Part shown: positions 58,201 through 64,000 of the stretch, piece by piece | Layout: each line of letters begins with the position of its first letter | Position numbering within the stretch: the stretch's first letter is position 1 | Origin: Pisaster brevispinus | Lineage: Eukaryota; Echinodermata; Asteroidea; Forcipulatida; Asteriidae | Assembly: GCA_023634235.1 (NCBI GenBank) | Contig: JAMKCF010000041.1 | Span: forward strand, 248,001-312,000 | Direction of reading: 5' to 3' | Length of the DNA stretch: 64,000 nucleotides | Made by a program: the position numbers and the translations under genes | The notes under the pieces: generated by a model | The model's input: the letters and a program-made list of their open reading frames with translations, nothing else | Told to the model about the DNA's origin: nothing | The model's database searches: none

Positions 58201-61200
58201 TTTGCGTATTGGTTGCAATTCCGGCGTATCAGCATGGGGTGTCTTCTACGTCTCTTGTTTCTTTATTCAACCATTTACCATCTCACCTCATTACATCACT
58301 GGTTACTGCAAGCCCACATGAGTAATCCAACCAAGAACAATCAGTACACAGTCCGTGCGAGTAGGAGACGATTGGTTCGTTTGGTGCCTGTAGGTCCCAA
58401 AACTTGACTTGCCTGTCTGTAGAGACTGTCACCAGGTAATTAGAATCTGAAATAAAATAGTGGGGCGGACCAATCAATTAAATCCTACCCCAAGCATGGA
58501 ATGCCATGGCCTTCATTGACCTGTTTTTGATAATAAACAGTAATAGTTCACACTAATCCAAATAAGTACATATTTTTTACTTTTTTTTATTTAAAAGAAG
58601 TTTTTTCTTCTGCTTTTTGCTTTGCATACCGTTGAGCGCCTTAAGCGTCACTGCGTGACACATTACTGGAAAGCTCAATTAAAGAAAGTGGCTCAGATGA
58701 AACATCCTTTGTGTCTGACAGCTCACACCTGTTATCTCCATGTAACTGTTTTTCCACACAGTGGACATAATTGGATCATGCACAAACCAGTAGGGCTGCT
58801 GACTGCCCCAGGCAAATTAACTGCTCATCCTATAAGTTTAATGACCCAAATAATTCAATGTAAACACGCCTAATGGGTGAACAGGATGAATAGTTCCCAA
58901 GTTTTTGTGGCCAAAACTCAGAAATTCTTTAAGGGAGCTTTCCCGTAATGAGAATTGTGCGCTATATAAGAAGCCACTATTATTTATTATTCATTATTAA
59001 TACTAATAGTTGGTTCTTACGCAGCGCACATATCCTAAATCAAGGAGCTTTTCAACAACTTTCTCATCACCCTGGGGAGTATACTACCACAAGCTGCTTG
59101 AATTAGCGCCAAGGGGCTAATCCAACAAAATATTGTCTCAGCCCTCTCAGCTGCCTCATTTTCTTGCTAACCTGTGAAATACGCTCACGCTTAAGCAAAT
59201 TTTTCTGCTATAGTTATCACAAAAATTTGCTTACCGTTAAGCAGCACTATGAAAATGGCCCTTGGTTATGAAAGAAATTTAGAGATGTTGATGAAAGGGG
59301 GAGGGAAAGAGAAAGAGTTTGACTTACCAAATGGACACCATGAGAGTTTTAAGACTCTAGCATCATGGCCTTCAAATACTAAGAAGGGTAACAAGTCACC
59401 CGGTTGAACCCTCAGTAGTGATGATCTGCAGGTCACATCCCATATGGCTACACAACCTGTTGCGTATTACCAAAACATTAGCAATGAACAGTCTCATCTC
59501 ACAGGACATTAGCCCATACGCACAAGTGTCATTTTAAAAATATACCACAATGCATCTTGGAAAACCAAGTACAGTTAAAAAACTAGACATTCAGTTTTTG
59601 TTATTTACGAAAACAAGGTGTTCATGATGAGTGATGTTATCAAATTATGACTGATTGAATTGGTGATGACATTTTACCTTATCAATCAAATGTCTGGTTC
59701 AGGAGTTAGATTTTTCCCAAAATAAAACTTCAACTTCCGGTTTGAACTGGAAGTCAAGGTCAAATGGGGTCACACTCTGTGCAGCATTTGTTAAGTTTTT
59801 GAAGACAATTACGATGATTTATAGATTGTAAAAATCCAAAGTATTGTTCAGGAGTTATGATTCTTTTCAAATATTGCACACATTGAACGAACACCTAATA
59901 ACGCAAGCTGGCAATATGGATGCCATGCTGCAGTTTACATATAACTGTGCCATGTTTTATAGCCGGTACCACATTACTTCATAACCAGCGCGCCATGATG
60001 GTTACCAGTGCTGCTTGGACTCAGATTTCACCCAGAACCCTTTGCGTGCCGCTCATGCACATTGGGACATGCAGATGAGCCTTAGGGTCATGTCACACAA
60101 GGCAATTTACAATCTCCACGAAGAGAATCCATTCAATGTTCACAGATTATTCTTGGGGATCGTAAGACATTGTTTGAGAAATTACTCATGTGCAACCAAA
60201 GTGGTCCTGTAGCATGCACTGCAGTTGGTTGCCTCCAAGTTGCCTGGAAAAGTTGCCTCATGTGTCAAGGCCCTTAGACCCTTCTCACTGGCATCACATT
60301 TTTATGTGGGAGGTACACCATGCTTGAGTACTGATGTAGGATAAATACTTGATCCCGCAGTTCTAGTAATGAGTGAGTGTTGACATCTTGGGCCAGGACT
60401 AGTAAAAGCGTTGTAATTCGCCGTATTTTTGACCACATGAGGGCGTATGTGGATAAATTTCACATGATGAAAAACAAGTAAACAAACAGGTTTTTTTCAC
60501 TTTTTTATCGCTATTTTTTATGTATTTCTTCATTGGTGCAAGAAAACTACAAACCGGCAATTATAATAAGCTAAAGCTGCTATTGTGATGCAAGACATTC
60601 CCTGATGACAGCGCCCTCATGCGGTCAAAAATATGGTCAATTGAGCAATTTTGGCAGTCTTTAATTTTACAGGGCCAACATTTGTAAATGTCAAACAACA
60701 GCATCCCTGCACCTCGTGTGACCCAACATAAACATACAATAACAAACCTGTGACAATAAATCAACAAAATGTTGGTACATTTACCATTGGAGAAGCCAGC
60801 AGCTATCTTAGTGTGCCCATTGTCTGGTACCCATTCCACGCACCAACACTGACCAAATGATGCACACACCTTCCCGGATGGATCCAGTCCGGGCCATAAT
60901 GTCAGGGATGGCTGCCAGCTGAATACACCTGCAGTGGTAATTATTTTTAACAAGTAGATTCCTGACTTCATTGGATGAAATGAACTTGTTGACCACCAAA
61001 AACCCAGCAAACCCATCTAGTGAATCAGGTTGGCTCAGTGTTTTTTTTTCCTGCCTTTTACCTTTGTGGACCCTGGTTCCAATCCCACCTCAGACCAGAG
61101 CCTTGCATGTAGATGGGGTTTTCAGTCCAAATTAGGCTCCCATTTGCTTGAAAATACCTGAATGGTTGGATTTTGTTAGAGTGAGGAAGGACCTTAGTAA

Positions 61201-63651
61201 ATAACGACAGGGAGTTGGGGTTAACACAGCAGATTTGCCCCCAAATGCAGAAGTTGATGATGTAATTTGCACAGGGTCTCTGATATAATTCTGAGTTGAC
61301 TTACTTGGAGATTCATCTGCAGCTCCATTCCTCAGCTGCTGTATGTACTCAGTGGATGGTATGTTAAGAACTCGTACAGTGCCGTCTGAACAAGCTAATG
61401 CTAAAACACCTATCCTGTTGGCGTCTGCTGGTGCTTGCTGGTTCCTGCTGGTGTCTTGCTGCTGCCTGCTGGCGTTGGCATGATGCTGTCTGCTACTACT
61501 ACCCTTGGTGGTTTCTTGTTGCCTATTGGTGTCTGGAGTTGTTTCTTGCTGCGTGCTGGTGTCTGCTGCTGTTTCCTGCTGCATGCTGATATCTGCTGCA
61601 ATTTCCTGCTGCTTTCCAGTATCTGCTGTCTCCTGTTTGCTGCTGGTGTCTGCTGCTGTTTTCTGCTGCGAGCTGATATCTTCTGCTATTTCCTGCTGCT
61701 TGCTGATATCTACTGCCGTTCCCTGCTGCTTGCTAGTGTCTACTGCAGTTCCCTGCTTGCTATTGTCTGTTACAGCCTCCTGCTTGTCGCTGGCATCTGC
61801 AGATGTCGTCTCTTGTTTGCTGCTATCTGGTGCTGTATGATGCTGACTGCTGGTTTTTGTTGTGTTGTGTAAGTCATCAAAGACATAACTCTTGTAACTT
61901 GTGGGGGTTTCATTCTGCCAGCAACCAGACGGACACCATTTCATATCCCATATGCAGCCATATTCATGGGCCAGACAACACACAAGGCGGCAACTTGGTT
62001 CCTGCCTACAAATTTACATGAATGATTACTTACATCACAAGAAATCTCCAATTGATAAAAAGGTAATTTACAAGCAGGTTGGTTTTGTCATCAAATACCT
62101 AAATAGTGCTGTTGAAGGCCTGGAATTTCATCTTTGAGAGGGCGAGGCTATTTTCATTTTGCAAAGGGCACTTCCATTGGAAAATCTCAAAGTTTATGAA
62201 AAATTTTGAAGGGGCGCCTAAGCCAAGACCAGGGGCAACAGAGGCCATGGCCTCAGTATAAATCCAGGCCCGAAAGTGATATCGTAAGTTATTCTTTAAC
62301 AACAGACAGCAAAACAAGTGGAAATAAAATAGATCAACAGAAGAGTGTTTGAGATACTGGTCTCTTTTTAGGGATACAGAGGTTTCAGTGTAGAGTCAGC
62401 ACTGCTCTGATTGGTTCCTCTGAAAGGAGAACTGTGGTTGGAGGGTTCAGGGTTGTTGTGTGGGTTGACCATTGTGTGTGAGTGCCTTGTGTAGTGGGGC
62501 GTGTCAGTAGACTGTGGGATATCGGTGAAGTAGGGTGGTAGGATCGTGTGCCAAATATTGCTGATGAAATAGCCTGTGTCTTGAGGAACAGTGTTGTGTT
62601 TACAGTTCTTAATAGCTTCTCTGATGTGATGGGTGTACCAGAGTTTCTCAGGAGCTATGATTCGAGTAAGAGGATTATGAAATATTACTCACTTGCTTAG
62701 TTGTTGTAGGTGCTCAAAAGCCCACAGCTGGATGGCTCCAGGGCAAGTATACGTCCTACTGACATAATGACACTCATCAAATGATCTATGGCAACCAATA
62801 GCAGCGTACTCCGTTACAACGACCTGGCTGGGTGGACGTGGACACCAAGCTAGGCTCCATACTGGACCACCGACATAGAAACTCAGGCTGGATTTGCACT
62901 CTGGTTAAACATAAGATATTGCATCTTAGGCAAACACAAAGTTGACATTTAGTACTTGACTAAATGTAGGTAGAGATGTAATCATGTAATTTTGAGAAAT
63001 ATTTGCTAAATAAATTTTTTTTTTTAAAAGTGCATTTACAGGAAAGGCAAATTAAGCATAACTATTCACAAAAAATTTACAGAAACTATAAAACAATGCT
63101 CCATAATGGACCACCGGTGTGTCAAAACTTGGGCTGGACTCAAGACTCCAATCCAACACCTGTTATTGCGTTGGTATTAATTGGGAAAATAAGAGCAAGT
63201 TCAATCAAGGACCAATGGTTAACTAGTGGTTGGTTCGTGATGTTCGCAGCGCATACTCACTGATGTTGAACTATGACCGACTCTAGTCGTGTCATGTCAA
63301 TGTGGTACCAAAAAATGGTGGTCGCCACTTTTTTTACATTTTTTTGACAAGTTCATATACAGATGAAAACGACATGAACGATGCTCAGGATATCAGCTTA
63401 GCTCACAAGTGGTAATGGACTGCGAGGGATGGAAGCTTGTTCTTTGGCCTTTCAGAGAAAGAAAAATTAAGCAAGAAACATTTCATGACTTTAGGTTTAT
63501 GTTTATATTACAATGTTTTAGTTTTTGTTTACCTGGCTGAGAAGGAAGTACTTCAAACAGTGCTAGGGATGAAGGTTCTCTGTCAGTCCAGCCTGAGCCT
63601 ATTGTGAATCTGATTGAGCGCACAACCTCTGGTAAATATTGCTTGGACTCA
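49076..63651 (-). CDS. GTF3C2: General transcription factor 3C subunit 2 (TFIIIC110), 5' end missing
   Basis: Eleven exons on the - strand (63651-63533, 62900-62693, 62005-61305, 60928-60785, 59456-59328, 58446-58287, 57720-57630, 56697-56566, 55298-54210, 52826-52719, 49222-49076) join in frame into 1008 residues and a stop. Blocks match vertebrate GTF3C2 in order: FYVGGPVWSLAWCPRP, GAIQLWAFE, EYGCIWDMKWCPSGCW, LALACSDGTVRVL, IAAGFSNGCVAIWDV, STDRQVKFWDL, SSDWLHSLLIGNDIG, and near the end WLLSGGQSGIMRLH. These are WD40 repeats forming a propeller. In animals this subunit helps TFIIIC bind B-box promoters of tRNA genes, recruiting TFIIIB and Pol III in the nucleus. Oddities: a 10-residue tandem repeat swells one propeller loop, and a 363-codon exon adds about 340 residues, including a 14-residue repeat, where vertebrates have a short linker. 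The N-terminal acidic region lies outside the window. Confidence 0.92.
49244..49700 (+). mobile_element. Two tandem SINE copies, family L
   Basis: GGTTCGAATCCCAGTTGTGA at 49464 is the B-box region. The 3' unit AATTTGGCTGCCGGTGCTGC occurs twice, about 241 bases apart. The second copy has a three-fold 24-bp repeat of CTTTACTACAACTGCTTCTC between about 49505 and 49572. Confidence 0.8.
50330..50790. repeat. Dispersed repeat Q, copy 1
   Basis: It shares ACATTTTTGTACAGGGAT-like, GTAACTTTCCCAC-like and CTCTATCCATTGAAAAATGA-like segments in order with 56130-56480. It has no conserved open frame. Confidence 0.65.
51150..51600. repeat. Dispersed retroelement-like fragment
   Basis: It contains GTTTTTATGTCGCGGTTTCT, GTCTCAAAGCGCTTTT and ACGGCTTTACGTCCCATCCG AAGGACG, the last shared with 28340-28370 and inverted at 57955. 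It is probably the 3' region of a non-autonomous retroelement. Confidence 0.45.
51665..51800. repeat. Short inverted repeat
   Basis: GCTACAAGCCCTGCGGTCTTG at the left and GAGACTGCAGGGCTTGTAGG at the right are near complements about 100 bases apart. Confidence 0.7.
52090..52680 (-). repeat. Dispersed repeat I, inverted copy with an insertion
   Basis: Reverse complement of the 21620 and 22330 copies (TTATGACCATATAAACC, AAGCACTGCAGCTGTTG, GATTCCCTTCGAAGTAC, TTCAGCTGAAACTTTCACAT). It is interrupted at about 52448-52604; the copy at 53190-53600 lacks the interruption. Confidence 0.88.
52448..52604 (+). mobile_element. ~157-bp insertion with hammerhead-like core
   Basis: It splits GTATCTTTCTTTATAAT of repeat I. 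It contains CTGATGA at 52555-52561, a GATCC/GGATC stem with a 5-base loop, and GAAA at 52578-52581, the order found in hammerhead ribozymes and in some Penelope-type retroelement ends. One extra A follows CTGATGA, and I could not pair convincing stems I and III. Confidence 0.5.
52719..52826 (-). CDS. GTF3C2: GTF3C2 exon
   Basis: Acceptor CTTTCCAG|GATGAT, donor CACAAG|GTAAGA, 36 codons, phase 0. It encodes DDFGNSEWKKESL through SAIAIHK, equivalent to the region that ends LEAIHK in human GTF3C2. Confidence 0.85.
53190..53600 (-). repeat. Dispersed repeat I, inverted copy, uninterrupted
   Basis: It has the same landmarks as 52090-52680, including GGGTTGGTGTCCGCGAATGC and TCACCTCGCTGTACGTGG, and runs through GATGTATCTTTCTTTATAAT without a break. 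Confidence 0.9.
53620..53890 (-). mobile_element. tRNA-derived SINE, family L
   Basis: On the - strand it has GGGTTCGAGTCCCAGTCGTG (B box) and GACACTTGTGTCCCTAAGCA, followed by the family body. It matches 25895-26140. Confidence 0.75.
54210..55298 (-). CDS. GTF3C2: GTF3C2 giant lineage-specific exon (363 codons)
   Basis: Acceptor ATTGTGCAG|CATGTG, donor GTTATG|GTGAGT, phase 0 at both ends. It starts HVYSSNLHE and ends TFQEYMEKVYISFHDSVM, which line up with the conserved edges of a short linker in vertebrate GTF3C2. The interior is acidic, rich in Asp, Glu, Gln, Ser and Thr, and probably disordered. Residues 45-157 of the exon consist of about seven 14-residue units of the form NTQTxGDxLTGxxH. 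The open frame beyond the donor is intronic. Confidence 0.85.
54828..55166 (-). repeat. GTF3C2: In-frame 42-bp coding minisatellite in GTF3C2
   Basis: About seven units of roughly 14 residues, for example NLQNEGDNLTGTNH and HTQSDREGFTGIHH, with two longer units. It is unrelated to the 10-residue repeat in the other exon. Confidence 0.85.
55398..55650. repeat. Foldback element N in GTF3C2 intron
   Basis: The arms are GGGCCCAATTTCATGGTTCT and its counterpart AGAGCCATGAAATTGGGCCC. Inside are CTTACGGAAGCATGGAATTC and TTCGGTGCTTGCACAGTAAG. It is followed by a CGAAACG-type repeat (55651-55745) related to 6236-6385. Confidence 0.85.
55828..56012. repeat. Foldback element A
   Basis: Near-complete copy: GGGCCACATTTCATAGAGCT at the left, TTGTGCTTAAGCAGCTCTAT at the right, with GGTAAGCAAAATTTTGCAGT between. 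Confidence 0.9.
56130..56480. repeat. Dispersed repeat Q, copy 2
   Basis: CCAATAGATATAGTCCTCAA, TGTATTTGATACCCTTCGAG and CTGTCTATTGGAAAATGAGT are shared with 50330-50790 in the same orientation. Confidence 0.65.
56566..56697 (-). CDS. GTF3C2: GTF3C2 exon
   Basis: Acceptor TGTTTGCAG|AGTGTC, donor AAATGG|GTGAGT, phase 0 at both ends, 44 codons. It encodes SVDSSDWLHSLLIGNDIGNV and LCLLPQL, equivalent to [25 protein letters not shown]. Confidence 0.9.
57128..57300 (+). mobile_element. tRNA-derived SINE, family K
   Basis: GGTTCAGTGGTAAGACATCT (A box) and GTCGTGGGTTCGAATCCCAC (B box), then a body ending ACACATCGGTGTATGGG with an A/T-rich tail. The copies at 8290 and 20290 are inverted relative to it. 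Confidence 0.8.
57630..57720 (-). CDS. GTF3C2: GTF3C2 exon
   Basis: Acceptor GTTTTACAG|TCGTG, donor GATTGG|GTAAGT, 30 whole codons. It encodes RAVNRGTCLCTGSTADCNRI and IFSNSICTDW. The phase fits both neighbours and the other two frames are closed or out of phase. It corresponds to the human segment that precedes [12 protein letters not shown]. Confidence 0.82.
57820..58060 (+). mobile_element. tRNA-derived SINE, family L
   Basis: TCGTGGCTGAGCACTTAAGA (A-box region), GGGTTCAAGTCCAGGTTGTG (B box), CACTTGTGTCCTTGAGCAAG, then CCTTCCGACGGGACATTAAG. It lies in the GTF3C2 intron between exons 57630-57720 and 58287-58446. Confidence 0.75.
58287..58446 (-). CDS. GTF3C2: GTF3C2 exon, WD repeat
   Basis: Acceptor TATTTCAG|ATTCT, donor AATGAG|GTGAGA. 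It encodes SNYLVTVSTDRQVKFWDLQAP, a classic WD40 signature, then GLAVTSDVM. A weaker donor (GAT|GTAATG) lies 8 bases earlier, but only the AG|GTGAGA donor keeps phase with the next exon. Confidence 0.9.
59328..59456 (-). CDS. GTF3C2: GTF3C2 exon, WD repeat
   Basis: Acceptor GCAACAG|GTTGTG, donor CATTTG|GTAAGT. It encodes CVAIWDV, then LPFLVFEGHDARVLKLSWCPF, equivalent to GTVALWNL and PFQCFLAHDQAVRTLQWC. Confidence 0.92.
60085..60274. mobile_element. MITE-like element F, second copy
   Basis: Terminal inverted repeats GGGTCATGTCACACAAGGCA and its counterpart GTTGCCTCATGTGTCAAGGC. The interior matches 7401-7615 (TTCTTGGGGATCGTAAGACA, CCAAAGTGGTCCTGTAGCAT). Confidence 0.85.
60785..60928 (-). CDS. 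GTF3C2: GTF3C2 exon, WD repeat
   Basis: Acceptor CACTGCAG|GTGTATT, donor CCAATG|GTAAAT. It encodes VFSWQPSLTLWPG through QCWCVEWVPDNGHTKIAAGFSN, matching the [20 protein letters not shown] region of human GTF3C2. Confidence 0.92.
61028..61140 (+). mobile_element. tRNA-like SINE fragment, family O
   Basis: GTTGGCTCAGTG then CCCTGGTTCCAATCCCACCT and GATGGGGTTTTCAGTCC resemble 41180-41420. It lies in a GTF3C2 intron. Confidence 0.5.
61305..62005 (-). CDS. GTF3C2: GTF3C2 exon with 10-aa repeat loop
   Basis: Acceptor ATTTGTAG|GCAGG, donor CTCCAA|GTAAGT, 233 whole codons. It starts with EYGCIWDMKWCPSGCW and ends with the WD strand GVLALACSDGTVRVL. Between them lie about 13 imperfect 10-residue units (K/S/T-QQETAADTS type). 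In human GTF3C2 these two blocks are only about 20 residues apart. Many frames stay open here on the opposite strand because 30 bp is a multiple of 3. Confidence 0.9.
61435..61818 (-). repeat. GTF3C2: In-frame 30-bp coding minisatellite in GTF3C2
   Basis: About 13 units of ten residues (KQQGTAVDTS, KQQEIAADIS, TQQETTPDTN and similar) lie between two WD blocks in exon 61305-62005. Individual units vary between 7 and 11 residues. Confidence 0.92.
62006..62692. other. GTF3C2 intron
   Basis: 687 bases with no named repeat recognised. Short frames here are not coding-like. Nothing else seen. Confidence 0.6.
62693..62900 (-). CDS. GTF3C2: GTF3C2 exon, first WD blocks
   Basis: Acceptor TTAACCAG|AGTGC, donor AAGCAA|GTGAGT. 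It encodes FYVGGPVWSLAWCPRP, AAIGCHRSFDE and GAIQLWAFEHLQQL, very close to the FVGGPVWSLDWCPRP and GLIQLW segments of human GTF3C2. Confidence 0.92.
63533..63651 (-). CDS. GTF3C2: GTF3C2 exon (first visible)
   Basis: The acceptor (CACCCCAG on the - strand) is at 63652-63653 and the donor CAGCCAG|GTAAAC at 63532. It encodes ESKQYLPEVVRSIRF through LFEVLPSQP, just before the first conserved WD block. It enters in phase 2, so at least one more upstream exon exists beyond it. I saw no convincing one between 63652 and 64000. Confidence 0.8.
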
Positions 63652-64000
63652 CTGGGGTGGAAAACAAAACAGGGTTGAGCAATAATAATTGTTATCTTTA
63701 AGAACGCTTGAATCCTCGAATCTGATTGGTCAACCCTTAGCAAAAAGAGGTGTGATATAAACCTATCCCAACGGCCCAAATCACACCCAGCTTATTTTGC
63801 AGTTCTAACTCCACGCTTCGTGTTTTTTTTAAAGCCATACACGAAACATACAGCTGTTCCAACACTGCGTATTGTGTTAAGTTGCCCGTCAAGTTTGCTT
63901 GAAGATAAATTCGTCATCATATATACGCTTGATGAATTAAAAAGTACAGCACAGGTCATTTAAGATGAGCCCTGCTTTATTGTTAACCCTCACAAATTGA
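63652..64000. other. Right edge: GTF3C2 intron
   Basis: It lies upstream of the first visible GTF3C2 exon. I saw no further exon; the next one must be beyond the window, because exon 63533-63651 enters in phase 2. Confidence 0.6.

Noticed and set aside
58290..58300. Alternative donor GAT|GTAATG for a GTF3C2 exon
   Set aside because: It ends in phase 0, which does not match the next exon; the AG|GTGAGA donor eight bases later does.
61435..61872. Cys/Ser-rich + strand frames opposite GTF3C2
   Set aside because: They are the antisense of the 30-bp coding minisatellite. The - strand frame is supported by flanking WD blocks and splice sites.

Overview
This window is eukaryotic and looks like a deuterostome invertebrate, most likely an echinoderm and perhaps a sea star. 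The basis is long introns split by canonical GT/AG sites, a single BMP5/6/7/8-class ligand gene, an animal TFIIIC subunit gene, TTAGGG-like repeats, and a dense population of short foldback elements and tRNA-derived SINEs of the kind I associate with echinoderm genomes. The species assignment is inference. No prokaryotic, viral or CRISPR feature was seen.

Three protein genes could be rebuilt exon by exon. In each one the intron phases join without a frame break. (1) + strand, 2374-9893: a 437-aa coiled-coil protein in four coding exons, all introns phase 0. It carries a YLTPLQQKE motif like that of syntaphilin/syntabulin and a short helical GRIP-like tail. (2) + strand, 17174-42212: a complete 441-aa BMP5-8 preproprotein in six exons, with a 19.4-kb first intron. 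(3) - strand, 63651 down to 49076: eleven exons (1008 residues) covering the WD40 and C-terminal part of GTF3C2 (TFIIIC110). Its 5' end lies beyond the right edge. BMP5-8 and GTF3C2 are convergent. The three genes have no evident shared pathway.

Layout: 1-2371 holds a 68-bp tandem array and nested foldback elements upstream of gene 1. 2372-9893 is gene 1, with a 69-bp array in intron 2. 9894-17173 is a repeat-rich intergenic region. 17174-42212 is BMP5-8. 42213-49075 is the convergent intergenic region, with a 1.55-kb array of degenerate telomere-like repeats that reverses strand four times. 49076-64000 is GTF3C2, whose introns are full of SINEs and foldbacks.

The most unusual observations are these: the acceptor and first codons of the last exon of gene 1 are the newest unit of a ~62-bp tandem duplication; GTF3C2 carries two different in-frame minisatellites (10-aa and 14-aa units) inside coding exons; the telomere-like array is a multi-fold palindrome; and a ~157-bp insertion with a hammerhead-like core can be delimited because uninterrupted copies of its target repeat lie in the same window. 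I did not find a clear new multi-gene system.
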